Source: Pseudanabaena yagii GIHE-NHR1 (lineage in GTDB: Bacteria; Cyanobacteriota; Cyanobacteriia; Pseudanabaenales; Pseudanabaenaceae). From it: 64,000 bases of DNA. The position numbers were made by a program, and so were the translations under genes. Shown here in pieces: positions 43,519 to 51,784 of this stretch. Below the pieces are notes generated by a model that was given only the letters and a program-made list of their open reading frames with translations, was not told where the DNA came from and did no database searches. The stretch covers positions 620,001-684,000 of the forward strand of contig NZ_JAAVJL010000001.1 of NCBI RefSeq assembly GCF_012863495.1, written 5' to 3'. Numbering within the stretch: position 1 is the stretch's first letter; each line of letters begins with the position of its first letter.

Positions 43519-44951
43519 GATTCATCACTTGACGTGGCAACTTCAAACTTGGTGCGCGGTAAAGCTGCCACGATCGCATCTAATACCTTAGTTACAGGCA
43601 CTATTTCCATGCCGTAATTTTGCATCACCTGCATACTAGGAATAATCGCCCGTTTAAAGCCTAACTTCGCCGCTTCCTTTAATCGCATATCTAATTGCGA
43701 TACGGGGCGCACCTGTCCGCCCAAACCCACTTCACCAATCATCACTGTGCGCGGATCGACTGTGCGATCGCGAAAACTTGCCGCCACTGCGATCGCTACT
43801 CCCAAATCCACCGCAGGTTCCGCCACATTCAAACCACCCGCCGCCGCTACATAGGCATCGAGTTTTGATAAGGGAATCCCAATTCTTTTTTCCAAAACGG
43901 CAAGAATTTGTAGAAAGCGATTAGTCTCGATACCCGTTGTCGTGCGGCGAGGCGAGGAATAACTGGTAGGACTGACGAGGGCTTGTAACTCCACCACAAT
44001 CGGGCGCGTTCCCTCACAGGCTACAATCGTGGCAGTTCCGGGCACAGATTCATCGCGATTGCCGAGAAATAATTCCGAAGGATTAGAAACTTCACGCAAG
44101 CCACGATCGATCATTTCAAATACGCCGATTTCCTGCGTTGCGCCAAAGCGATTTTTGACCGATCGCAATAACCTGTGAGTTGCAAAGCGATCGCCTTCAA
44201 AATAAAGAACCGTATCGACCATATGTTCTAAAACCTTTGGTCCCGCGATCGAGCCTTCCTTCGTGACATGACCAACGATAAATAGTGAGATATTCTCGCG
44301 CTTAGCCACACGCATCAACGCCGCCGTACATTCCCGTACTTGGGAAACAGAACCGGGGGCAGCATTTAAGTTGGAGAAGTAGAGTGCTTGAATACTATCA
44401 ATTACAGCAACCTTGGGGCGAAGAGATTGCAATTCTCTCAAGACTGTTTCTAAATCCGTTTCCGCTAACAAATAGAGAGCATCAGAATTCTCTTCTAAGA
44501 TTCCCAATCGTTGCGATCGCAGTTTTACCTGTTGCGCTGACTCCTCGGCACAGACATAGAGCGTGGGATAGCGGCTCATCAATTTTTGCGCCATGCCCAG
44601 CAATAGCGTACTTTTGCCAATCCCCGGTTCACCACCAATCAGCACAAGGGAACCTGCGACAATGCCTCCACCCAATACGCGATCGAGTTCTTCATAACCA
44701 GAAGGCGATCTCGCTTGGTCGTTGTCGGTAATTTGCGAGAGGGTTAAGGATTCTCTAGGTTTTGCCTTACCTGTAGATTTGGCTGTACTGAGATGCGAGA
44801 ATGTAGCGATCGCATTGGTATTTGTGGAGATGACAGGAATTAGTTCTTCTTGCAATGTTCCCCAACTGGAGCAAGCGGGACATTTCCCATACATCTGCGG
44901 GAAGTCTTCACCGCAGTTATTACATACATATCGACTTTTTGCTTTTGCCAT
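43506..44951 (-). CDS. radA: DNA repair protein RadA (Sms)
   Basis: The 481-residue protein acts in recombination-intermediate processing. It has an N-terminal C4 zinc finger (CNNCGEDFPQMYGKCPAC), a RecA-like core with Walker A GGEPGIGKSTLL (about residue 105), the RadA-specific KNRFG motif (SVKNRFGATQE) and a C-terminal Lon-protease-like domain (about 355-470, LSKLDAYVAAAGGLN). All key motifs are present. It converges with hicB with a 13-nt overlap. Confidence 0.96.
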   Translation of the reverse strand: MAKAKSRYVCNNCGEDFPQMYGKCPACSSWGTLQEELIPVISTNTNAIATFSHLSTAKSTGKAKPRESLTLSQITDNDQARSPSGYEELDRVLGGGIVAGSLVLIGGEPGIGKSTLLLGMAQKLMSRYPTLYVCAEESAQQVKLRSQRLGILEENSDALYLLAETDLETVLRELQSLRPKVAVIDSIQALYFSNLNAAPGSVSQVRECTAALMRVAKRENISLFIVGHVTKEGSIAGPKVLEHMVDTVLYFEGDRFATHRLLRSVKNRFGATQEIGVFEMIDRGLREVSNPSELFLGNRDESVPGTATIVACEGTRPIVVELQALVSPTSYSSPRRTTTGIETNRFLQILAVLEKRIGIPLSKLDAYVAAAGGLNVAEPAVDLGVAIAVAASFRDRTVDPRTVMIGEVGLGGQVRPVSQLDMRLKEAAKLGFKRAIIPSMQVMQNYGMEIVPVTKVLDAIVAALPRTKFEVATSSDESYAT

Positions 44952-45070
44952 TGTTTAAATATATAACAGGCTTAATGATAAGAGTAGGATTGGCAGCTCA
45001 GAGCGCCGTCAATCCTAGTGAAAAAAGCGAAATTTGCTATACTAGAGATCAAATTCACTGCTAAATTTTA

Positions 45071-45244
45071 GTGTCTGCAAGAGATATTTACCATAACACC
45101 GTAAGGCTTGCTTTGGAAAAGGATGGGTGGACAATCACTCATGATCCATTTCCACTTCAAATCTTTAAGAAGCGTTTGTCGGCAGATTTGGGAGCAGAAC
45201 GCTTAATCAGCGCTGAAAGAGAATTAATGATGAAAGGGAGGTAA
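45071..45244 (+). pseudogene. xisH: Truncated xisH (fdxN element excision controlling factor)
   Basis: The GTG-started frame encodes 57 residues, SARDIYHNTVRLALEKDGWT then ITHDPFPLQ... to LGAERLISAERELMMKGR, which is the N-terminal part of XisH. Full XisH proteins have about 138 residues; here the conserved continuation (AVEIKSF and the central nuclease-like region) is missing and only 7 bp separate the stop from xisI. This is best read as an internal deletion of about 80 codons. XisH in Anabaena takes part in excision of the fdxN element. Confidence 0.85.
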
Positions 45245-45251
45245 TTGTAAA

Positions 45252-45590
45252 ATGGATAACCGATTAAAATATCAAAGCATCATTAAGAGTGTTCTCCAAA
45301 GTCATGCTGACTATCGTGCTACTTTGCCTGATGGTTATTCCTCTCAAGTTGTGTTTGATGATGAACGAGGACAGTACCTAGTTTTAGATGTTGGCTGGAG
45401 TGGCAATAAGTATCTCCATGCAACACCAATTCACCTTTGTTTGATTGTGGATAAAGTCTGGGTTCAATGTGATGATACTGAGGAAGGTATAGCTACTGAT
45501 TTAGTGGAAGCAGGTATTCCCAAAGAAGATATAGTACTCGGCTTTCGTTATCCTAAGATACGCGAGTATACTGGGTTTGCTATAGCTTAA
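45252..45590 (+). CDS. xisI: XisI-like protein
   Basis: The 112-residue protein matches XisI over its length: MDNRLKYQSIIKSVLQSHAD, QVVFDDERGQYLVLDVGWSG, HATPIHLCLIVDKVWVQ, the acidic DDTEEGIATDLVEAGIPKED and FRYPKIREYTGFA. XisH and XisI are always paired and widely multiplied in cyanobacterial genomes; XisH here is deleted, so XisI is probably a relic or acts with another XisH. ATG 45252 is the clear start, with AAAGGGAGG 12 bp upstream of it. Confidence 0.92.
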   Translation: MDNRLKYQSIIKSVLQSHADYRATLPDGYSSQVVFDDERGQYLVLDVGWSGNKYLHATPIHLCLIVDKVWVQCDDTEEGIATDLVEAGIPKEDIVLGFRYPKIREYTGFAIA

Positions 45591-45664
45591 TGCGATCGCC
45601 AAATCATAAAATCACAGATATAAACTAACCTCTATTTAAAGAAAATATTTTCAGAAAAACAATT

Positions 45665-46888
45665 ATGCGAATTCATCGATTAGCTCTAAAAAACTTTAAA
45701 TGCTTTAAAGAAGTAGATGTTTCCTTCTCAAAAATAACTTTGCTTACAGGTGAAAACAGCAGTGGTAAAAGCTCTCTGATATACGGAATATTGGCTCCTC
45801 TTCAAAGTGTAAAAATGTTTGGCAACTCTTTCCCTTTATATCTATCTCTTAATGGAGATTTTGTAAATATGGGTGGGGGAGAAGATGTATCGTTTAATCA
45901 TAATATAAATACTAAAATAGGAATAAATATAAATCTGACAACTGACTTTGAAACATTTATATTTGATACTTACTGGGGGTTTGATACAAAAAGCAAATAT
46001 CCAGTTATAAACAGTTTGAAAATGTCATCTAGATTAGAACAAATAGAAATAGCTAAGGAATCTAACGGTGATTATGTTGCGAACTTAAATCTAAAAAGAG
46101 GTGCTGTAGTAAATTCAGTAAACTTACGAACTAAAAATGTAGACGATATAACAGAGAGAGTTTATGATACATACCCAATAAATGACGCATTCTGCGATAG
46201 CTTTTACAATAGTTTAGATGAGCAATTTAGTTTTATAAGCTCTTTTAGATTATATCCAGATCGCACATACTATCAGTCAAAGTCAAGTGGTAAAGTTGAC
46301 AAATTTGGTGTTGGTTATATTGATCAAATTTTAGATTGGAATGATAACCAATCAGAAGAATTATACAGTTTAGTTCTTCTGCTGAAAACTTTAAAAATAT
46401 TGCATGATATTAAGACTCATAAATTGTCAGGCGGTAGATTTGAGATAAAAGTAAAGGTAAAAAGTAAGAGTAAGTGGGAGTCACTAGCTGATGTTGGCTT
46501 TGGAATTAGCCAGTTTTTACCGATTATTGTTGCTGATTTGCAGTTGTCAGATGATTCAACATTGATAATGTCTCAGCCAGAAATTCATTTGCATCCATCT
46601 GTACAAGCAAACTTAGGCAACTATTTAGTTAAGCAAGTTAAAGAGAGAAATAAAAACTATATTGTTGAAACTCATAGTGAATACTTACTTAATAGAATGA
46701 GATTGCTAATTGTCAAAGGAGAAATTAAACCTGAAGATGTAGCAGTGTATTATTTTGAAAACTCGATTAAAGATGGCAGTATTGCTCATCGAATTGAATT
46801 CACCAAAGATGGACAAATCTTAAATGCTCCGAGAGGATTTTTTGAGACATATATGATTGACACAATGGATATTGCTCTTAATGCTTGA
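45665..46888 (+). CDS. AAA family ATPase (OLD/DUF3696-like)
   Basis: The 407-residue protein begins MRIHRLALKNFKCF with Walker A LLTGENSSGKSSLIYG (about residue 28), typical of SMC/OLD-like AAA_15/21 ATPases. Near the C-terminus are Walker B TLIMSQPEIHLHPSVQ, the VETHSEYLLNRMRLLI switch and GFFETYMID, which recalls the DUF3696 C-terminus. The central part is variable and AT-rich. The PIN-like gene follows 25 bp behind, so an ATPase-nuclease pair, of the type used in phage defence, is likely; this is inference. Codon use is distinctly AT-richer than in neighbouring core genes. Confidence 0.85.
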   Translation: MRIHRLALKNFKCFKEVDVSFSKITLLTGENSSGKSSLIYGILAPLQSVKMFGNSFPLYLSLNGDFVNMGGGEDVSFNHNINTKIGININLTTDFETFIFDTYWGFDTKSKYPVINSLKMSSRLEQIEIAKESNGDYVANLNLKRGAVVNSVNLRTKNVDDITERVYDTYPINDAFCDSFYNSLDEQFSFISSFRLYPDRTYYQSKSSGKVDKFGVGYIDQILDWNDNQSEELYSLVLLLKTLKILHDIKTHKLSGGRFEIKVKVKSKSKWESLADVGFGISQFLPIIVADLQLSDDSTLIMSQPEIHLHPSVQANLGNYLVKQVKERNKNYIVETHSEYLLNRMRLLIVKGEIKPEDVAVYYFENSIKDGSIAHRIEFTKDGQILNAPRGFFETYMIDTMDIALNA

Positions 46889-47273
46889 TAGGTTTAAATT
46901 TTAAAAATTTCTAATGACTAGAAAAGATATATTTATCGATAACAATATAGCCAAAAACTTCTCGAATCCTCTCGATCCTGAGTACAAGCAACTTATTAAA
47001 TGGCTAATAGAATTTAACTCTAATCCCAAAAAATATGATGATAACGCTCACTTAGTTGTTTCTCAAAAACTCATAGCCGAATATTACCGAACGATGGGTC
47101 ATGCCGCATCAGGAAATAACATTGCTGTAATTATTAACCTATTAACCCAGCAAGGTCGATTAAATCGAATTAGTAACGAGCAAATCAAGGAATTTAAGCA
47201 GAAATATTTTACAAACAAAGTAAAAAGAAAATTAATGTCTAACTCTGAAGATAGAGAACATATCCCAGTTGTT

Positions 47274-48338
47274 GGCACTGGTCAGTAAAGGAGTGAGGGG
47301 TAAAATAAAGAGGTAGAGTCGGAAGAAAGAATGGAATGTCCGCACTGCCAAAGCGAAAAGGTGGTCAAGAATGGCAAAGATTACCACCAAGACGGCAAAG
47401 CAATCCAAAATTATTTATGCAAAGGATGTGGCAAGCGATTCAACGAACGGACAGGAACAGCGATGTCAAGGCTAAGAACACCCGCAAGTATCGTGTCCTA
47501 TGCCCTGAAGATGAGGACAGAGGGGATGGGAATCAGAGCAAGTGGGAGAGTGCTAGAGAAATCGCACACCAGCATCATGAGATGGGAGCAAAAACTGGCA
47601 AATCAAGCACAGCAATGGAGTCCAGAAGCCCCAGTAGGAGGAGATGTCACCATCGAAGGAGATGAAATTTATACTCGCGTAGGCGAGAACCTTCCCCCCA
47701 GTGAATCAAAAGGGTGGACAGTAGTATTTATCGAACGCAACAGTCGCTATTGGATTGAAGCAAGAGTAGGAATTAAAACCACTGAACTATTTGCAAAAGC
47801 AACAAAAACAGCATGGCAATGGTCAAAGGCAAGTCAATACATCCGATGGTTTAGCGATGGCGAAAGGAGATATGCCCAACAACTGTGGCAAATGGCAAGT
47901 GTCTACCTCAAAGCTACCGAAGTAAGTCGTGAGTATGGACATCGCAAGGTATGGCGACATGGATTAGAAGTGGCAATCAAAATCAAAGGTTCACAAGGTA
48001 ATCGTCGTGTCGAATGGGTAAAGCTAGAACATCCCTATACAGCGATTAGCGACAAGAGTGACGTTCATGCTAATCACAATGAAGCAAACAACAGTGCATT
48101 GAGAAGGAGATGTAGCGCTTATCGCCGTAGACAAAACCTGTATGCGAAAAATACTGAAGGATTACAACGGGCTGTCACTGTGCAAAGATTGGTACACAAC
48201 TGGGTAAGACCACATGGGGGCTTAGGCAAGAACAAGACTCCAGTTATGGCGATCGGGCTATATCATCGACCGATTTCGATGTTGGAGTTGCTGACATTAC
48301 GAGGCTTTACTTCTCTCACGCCTTAACTGACCAGTGCC
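47274..48338 (+). mobile_element. Complete IS1-family insertion sequence (1065 bp)
   Basis: The ends are imperfect inverted repeats of about 26 bp starting GGCACTGGTCAGT at the left and its complement ACTGACCAGTGCC at the right. The flanks are an 8-bp target duplication CAGTTGTT (47266-47273 and 48339-48346). It carries a single transposase frame without the frameshift of classical IS1, as in the ISMhu11-type subgroup. The intact ends, TSD and frame suggest recent arrival. Confidence 0.95.
47331..48326 (+). CDS. IS1-family transposase, single-frame type
   Basis: The 331-residue protein has an N-terminal zinc ribbon (MECPHCQSEKVVKNG and CKGCGKRF), a helix-turn-helix region (GMGIRASGRVLEKSHTSIM) and a DDE-type catalytic domain (EGDEIYTRVGE, WFSDGERRYAQQLW, HNEANNSALRRR and the C-terminal HNWVRPHGGLGKNKTP). 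All acidic residues expected appear present. No frameshift motif is needed. It starts at an ATG 57 bp inside the left end. Confidence 0.9.
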   Translation: MECPHCQSEKVVKNGKDYHQDGKAIQNYLCKGCGKRFNERTGTAMSRLRTPASIVSYALKMRTEGMGIRASGRVLEKSHTSIMRWEQKLANQAQQWSPEAPVGGDVTIEGDEIYTRVGENLPPSESKGWTVVFIERNSRYWIEARVGIKTTELFAKATKTAWQWSKASQYIRWFSDGERRYAQQLWQMASVYLKATEVSREYGHRKVWRHGLEVAIKIKGSQGNRRVEWVKLEHPYTAISDKSDVHANHNEANNSALRRRCSAYRRRQNLYAKNTEGLQRAVTVQRLVHNWVRPHGGLGKNKTPVMAIGLYHRPISMLELLTLRGFTSLTP

Positions 48339-48603
48339 CAGTTGTTTTATTGTCCGATCGCAAATATGCTCTGACTTTTGATGAAAAACTGACTGCTGAC
48401 TTGCAAAAAATTCCGAGTTTTACCGCCACAGTTGGCAAAAAGCCATCCGATATTCCCTACGATAAATAGATTTACAAGTTAGAGAGATAAGCATCACACT
48501 CGCTCTCGCCTAAGCTGCACTAACCCATGCTAAGACTGAGAGATCGCGTATTTGTTAACCACAAAGTAGAATCTTAAGCAAGATGGAGTATGCGTCTCGA
48601 AAC

Positions 48604-48672
48604 TTGACTTTCAGCCTATACACTTTATAGTTAGACTAGACTGAATTTTTTGGTCTAATCCATAGTTTAGCT
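48604..48672. repeat. Copy of the 40-bp repeat unit seen at 17531-17690
   Basis: TTGACTTTCAGCCTATA (48604-48620) is identical to 17628-17644, and the following TATAGT...GACTGAATTTTTTGGTCTAATC resembles the adjacent unit there. Flanks 48470-48603 and 48673-48729 show no gene. Confidence 0.65.
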
Positions 48673-48729
48673 ATCAAAATATGCTAATCATCATCAAAAA
48701 GAAATAGGATAACTGCCCAAGAGCGAGTC

Positions 48730-49626
48730 ATGGTGGAAATGAGAGATATCGCGATAGTGTCCGCTGATGCACCCCGTACTCTAGGATGGTTGCGGTTAGT
48801 GATCATTTCTGACACACATAATGTTGATATACCTATTTCTCTTTTCCCTGAAGGGGATTTGTTGATTCATGCAGGAGACCACACGAAGAATGGACTTCTT
48901 GCTGAGCTTACTGATGCAGCAACATGGCTACGTTCGCTAGCAGCTCGTTTCACCTATGGCGTTGTAGCGATCGCAGGAAATCATGACAAGCCACTAGACG
49001 TAGAGACATGGCTCCAAGTTGCCTTCCTTTCGCATCCAGAAGAGCAATGGAGCAGTGAATTGATGACTACTGCACAAAACTTGTTCAAGGACAACGAAAT
49101 TGATGGTCTCTATACTCCCATGCGTCTACTTCAGCATTCTGCGGAAGAGATAGCAGGTTTGAAATTTTTTGGTTCACCATACATAGGTTTGACACCTCGC
49201 CGACAGGCAATGACTCAAGATAATCCTCTGCGTTATGAGGGTTTTGCTCGCGACCCTCAGCGTTTAATGGAACTTTACGCAGATATCCCCTCTGGACTGG
49301 ATGTGCTAATCACCCATAGCCCACCCCTAGGAATTCTCGACTCCAGTGTGCAGTATGGTGGAGTTCTGCGGGAAAAGCCGATTGCGATTGGCAGTGTAGC
49401 TCTGCGAGAGCGTCTGCGAGGAATGCTCCCAGATGAGCGTCCCCGACTCCATATTTTTGGGCATGAGCATGACGCTAGAGGTGTATTTTGGGATGAGGAA
49501 TTGGGGATTCTCTTTGTCAACGCAGCAGCAGTAAATGGAGATCAAAGCGTCATTAAGCAGGGAGGGGATTATGTCATGAAAGAATGCTTCCGTCCTTGGG
49601 TCATCGACATTAGAGTGACTCCCTAG
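48730..49626 (+). CDS. Calcineurin-like metallophosphoesterase (MPPED-like)
   Basis: The 298-residue protein shows the ordered metallophosphoesterase motifs: ISDTHNVD, AGDHTKN, AGNHDKP, ITHSPPLGILD and HIFGHEHDARG, i.e. the D-H, G-D, G-N-H-D and G-H-x-H ligands. This pattern resembles the MPPED/UPF0046 branch, which hydrolyses phosphodiesters such as cyclic nucleotides. There is no signal peptide, so it is cytoplasmic. The ATG at 48730 is preceded by AAGAGCGAG. It stands alone after the IS1 island. Confidence 0.86.
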   Translation: MVEMRDIAIVSADAPRTLGWLRLVIISDTHNVDIPISLFPEGDLLIHAGDHTKNGLLAELTDAATWLRSLAARFTYGVVAIAGNHDKPLDVETWLQVAFLSHPEEQWSSELMTTAQNLFKDNEIDGLYTPMRLLQHSAEEIAGLKFFGSPYIGLTPRRQAMTQDNPLRYEGFARDPQRLMELYADIPSGLDVLITHSPPLGILDSSVQYGGVLREKPIAIGSVALRERLRGMLPDERPRLHIFGHEHDARGVFWDEELGILFVNAAAVNGDQSVIKQGGDYVMKECFRPWVIDIRVTP

Positions 49627-49661
49627 ACACATACTTTGAGTGCGATCGCCGTTCTTGTATC

Positions 49662-49685
49662 GTGCGTTAATGAAATGTAACGCAC
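49662..49685. repeat. Mini inverted repeat GTGCGTTA-N8-TAACGCAC
   Basis: Arms GTGCGTTA and TAACGCAC are perfect, as at 18030-18053. It sits between the metallophosphoesterase and Uma2 genes. Confidence 0.7.
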
Positions 49686-49756
49686 ATTTTTAATTTCTTT
49701 TGATGATTGTTGTTAATGCGTTACACTGCGCTAACAATTGCTACTACTGAGTCAAT

Positions 49757-50356
49757 TTAGTTTTGTGCGATCGCAAACAAACCCTCTAAAGCGATCGCCA
49801 CATCAGGAAAAGCTTGCATAGTCAAAGTATCATTGCTATTCAAAATCAATTCTTCACGATAGCTTCCATCCTCTGGCTGACGAAAAACGTAAACTTGTCG
49901 CTTTTGTAAATCGAGAATCCAATATTCTAAAACTTGATTTTTGCCATAAATACGCGCTTTTTGCTTGCGATCTTTTGAGATAGTCCAATCAGCAACTTCT
50001 ATCAACAGATAAATATCAGGGGCTTCAGGATGTCTAAAGGAATATTCATGATTCTCAAACCTGACAACAGCAATATCTGGTTCTGGCTCAGAATCATTCC
50101 CTAATGTCACGGGTAACTGTACGCGAATTTCGGCGCGATCACCTAGCAATTTAAATAGCAATCTACTACTACGTTGCACACTTGCCGCATGAAATGGTCT
50201 CTGTGGACTCATACAAACAATTTTTCCTTCCAACAGTTCTACGCGATCATCCTCATCCAAAACTCCCGCCTCGATCATTTGGTGATAGTCCGAGATCGAC
50301 CAAAGATGAATTTGAGGTTCTTGTTCTTGTTCTGTTTCAGTTACAGTTGCTTGCAT
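49757..50356 (-). CDS. Uma2 family (DUF820) endonuclease-like protein
   Basis: The 199-residue protein belongs to the PD-(D/E)xK-like Uma2 family so abundant in cyanobacteria. Motifs: DRVELLEGKIV, SEPEPDIAVVRFE (acidic residues of the core), LIEVADWTISKDRKQKARIYGKN with catalytic E/K and a C-terminal YREELILN. The function in the host is unknown. ATG 50356 is preferred; the frame also opens at a GTG at 50371 (five residues more). It is a single gene. Confidence 0.88.
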   Translation of the reverse strand: MQATVTETEQEQEPQIHLWSISDYHQMIEAGVLDEDDRVELLEGKIVCMSPQRPFHAASVQRSSRLLFKLLGDRAEIRVQLPVTLGNDSEPEPDIAVVRFENHEYSFRHPEAPDIYLLIEVADWTISKDRKQKARIYGKNQVLEYWILDLQKRQVYVFRQPEDGSYREELILNSNDTLTMQAFPDVAIALEGLFAIAQN

Positions 50357-50500
50357 GATATTTCTGCTCACAGCTTAGTTATGTTGATTTTAGCAAACAA
50401 TAATCAAGCCGTGCGATCGCCGATCTTGTTGTAGCATTTCATAGATTAAGCGTGAGATCGCCTATATAGCCCTTAACAGTTGAGTCGGCGATTTCTCATG

Positions 50501-51001
50501 CTACCAAGATAGAAATGCTGCCTCGATGCCCTGCTCACGCTTGACCTTCGCATCACGTTCTACCCAAGCAATTACTTGCTCTGCGGTCAAATCTTCGAGA
50601 TGAATACTGTAATCTTTCGCGATCGCTACTAGTGCTTGCATCGCCGAAATCACCATACGGGTTAAAAACTTCTCATGACTGGAAAGATTGGCAGGCGTTA
50701 CTTCATCCTGTCTGGTATCTTCAAAATCTAAATCAGGATGAGGCGAAGTCCATTTCAGAAAGGCAGCATCTTCACCTTGCTCTTTACGAATCTGGGAATC
50801 ATGCTCTATCCATTGCACAATTTGCTGCGCCGAAAGTGATTCTGCATGAATGCTAAGCTCTTGAGCAATTTTGGTAATGATCCGCATCGAAGAGATGGTG
50901 ATACGGGTCATAAATTTTTCCATCGTCGATAGCTTAGCTCCATCGATCGCATGGGCTTCCGCTAAGGTTAAAAACTGAATTGGATCTTGAGATGTTGACA
51001 T
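50501..51001 (-). CDS. Protein of unknown function with internal duplication
   Basis: The 166-residue protein consists of two similar halves of about 65 residues. LSTMEKFMTRITISSMRIIT is echoed by LSSHEKFLTRMVISAMQALV, and AQQIVQWIEHDSQIRKEQGE by AEQVIAWVERDAKVKREQGI, and both end AAFL(K/S)W. The linker is acidic (DLDFEDTRQDEV). The halves are helical and soluble. No known domain is recognised; a scaffold or small sensor is conceivable. It is not overlapped by any other convincing frame. Confidence 0.72.
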   Translation of the reverse strand: MSTSQDPIQFLTLAEAHAIDGAKLSTMEKFMTRITISSMRIITKIAQELSIHAESLSAQQIVQWIEHDSQIRKEQGEDAAFLKWTSPHPDLDFEDTRQDEVTPANLSSHEKFLTRMVISAMQALVAIAKDYSIHLEDLTAEQVIAWVERDAKVKREQGIEAAFLSW

Positions 51002-51011
51002 AAAACTAGAT

Positions 51012-51087
51012 TACAGCGCTTTGTGCTGACTTGAAAAACCAGAGAAATTTTGAAAGCATCGCGAAGCGATGCTTTCAAAATTTCTCT
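51012..51087. repeat. TACAGCGCTTTGTGCTGAC element, copy 1
   Basis: TACAGCGCTTTGTGCTGACT then TGAAA precedes a 22-bp perfect stem (51041-51062 with 51066-51087, loop GAA). It ends 8 bp from the stop of the hli gene and could terminate both flanking genes. Copies occur at 53714-53796 and, inverted, 55026-55110. Confidence 0.75.
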
Positions 51088-51095
51088 GTATGAGG

Positions 51096-51326
51096 TTAGA
51101 AACCGAGAATTTGTAAGAATCCTTTACCAGTTACAAATTCAAAGATGAAAATAGCAGTGATACCCACCATCGCCAAACGACCGTTAAGCAGTTCAGCATA
51201 TTCTGTCATCCCAAAGCGGTTATCACTTTGCTCATCAACATACATCTTGGGTTCGATCGCCCAGTTATTTAAAATCCCACGCTCATCTTTAGTAAAAGCA
51301 GTACGAGTTTGAGTTTGCTCAGCCAT
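51096..51326 (-). CDS. hli: High-light-inducible one-helix protein (HLIP/SCP)
   Basis: The 76-residue protein has one transmembrane helix near the C-terminus with the chlorophyll-binding motif ELLNGRLAMVG (ExxNxRxAM), the hallmark of high-light-inducible or small Cab-like proteins. These proteins bind pigment under light stress and help photosystem II assembly and energy dissipation. The N-terminal half is charged and soluble. It has its own start, with an AT-rich upstream region that shows no visible regulator. Confidence 0.93.
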   Translation of the reverse strand: MAEQTQTRTAFTKDERGILNNWAIEPKMYVDEQSDNRFGMTEYAELLNGRLAMVGITAIFIFEFVTGKGFLQILGF

Positions 51327-51512
51327 TAAATTTTACCTTGTTATACTTTTTTATATTTTTTTGTTATATCAACAGCAATGCGGCAATGAGTGAAAGCACT
51401 TTACAGGGCTATGCAAACATAAACTGCTTAGCAATGCTACATGAATCTTAATTTTCCTTAATCTTATCCCCTAATGCCAAAATTCTTCAACATATAGCAA
51501 AAAAAGAGTTCG

Positions 51513-51559
51513 CTAAGAAGATGAGTTGCGGCGCTTCGCGCCGCAACTCATCTTCTTAG
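51513..51559. repeat. GATGAGTTGCGGCGC hairpin, copy 2
   Basis: A 22-bp perfect stem (51513-51534 with 51538-51559, loop TTC) carries the same core and the same left flank AGCAAAAAAAGAGTT as 39237-39269. Confidence 0.75.
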
Positions 51560-51576
51560 GTTTTATGACTGCTATA

Positions 51577-51734
51577 GATTTAAAAGAAATGCGACCTTAA
51601 GGGACTTGCGGATAAAAAATGTCCCACCAAAGTTATCTAGCTTCGACTTCGCTCAGCTAACGTTGGCTGAGCGAAGTCGAAGCCACAGGTACTTTAATTA
51701 ATAGCAAGTCCTTAAGGTACATTTCTTTTAAATC
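51577..51734. repeat. MITE-like hairpin element, copy 2, long inverted ends
   Basis: GATTTAAAAGAAATG then ACCTTAAGGGACTTGC at the left matches, inverted, GCAAGTCCTTAAGGT then ACATTTCTTTTAAATC at the right (about 33 bp with a small bulge). Inside is the GCTTCGACTTCGCTCAGC stem (51640-51657 with 51666-51683). Same family as 454-566. It lies in the 458-bp gap 51327-51784, which also holds the 51513 hairpin and no gene. Confidence 0.8.
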
Positions 51735-51784
51735 CGTCAGATCGCTAGTAAAGTAAAGATCGCGCTGTGCGCCATTTTTATTTG

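Larger units (their letters stand above)
46914..48469 (+). pseudogene. PIN-like domain protein interrupted by an IS1-family element
   Basis: The frame starts MTRKDIFIDNNIAKNF and is open to 47288, where it ends inside the IS left end. Removing the IS and one target-site copy joins it in frame to VLLSDRKYALTFDEKL and on to a stop at 48467-48469, giving about 163 residues. Acidic residues at PIN positions are present: Asp in FIDNN, Glu in LIAEYY, Asp/Glu in SEDREH and Asp in TFDEKL. PIN-like nucleases cut RNA or DNA. It is paired with the upstream AAA ATPase; insertion inactivates it unless the IS is lost. Confidence 0.82.

Noticed and set aside
45071-45244. xisH as a complete short gene
   Set aside because: Family members are about twice as long, and the conserved middle is absent, so it is recorded as a pseudogene instead.
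47331-47665. A short overlapping frame in the transposase gene as an IS1 InsA-like product
   Set aside because: The transposase is one continuous frame, so no programmed frameshift is needed; the alternate frame encodes nonsense relative to the family.
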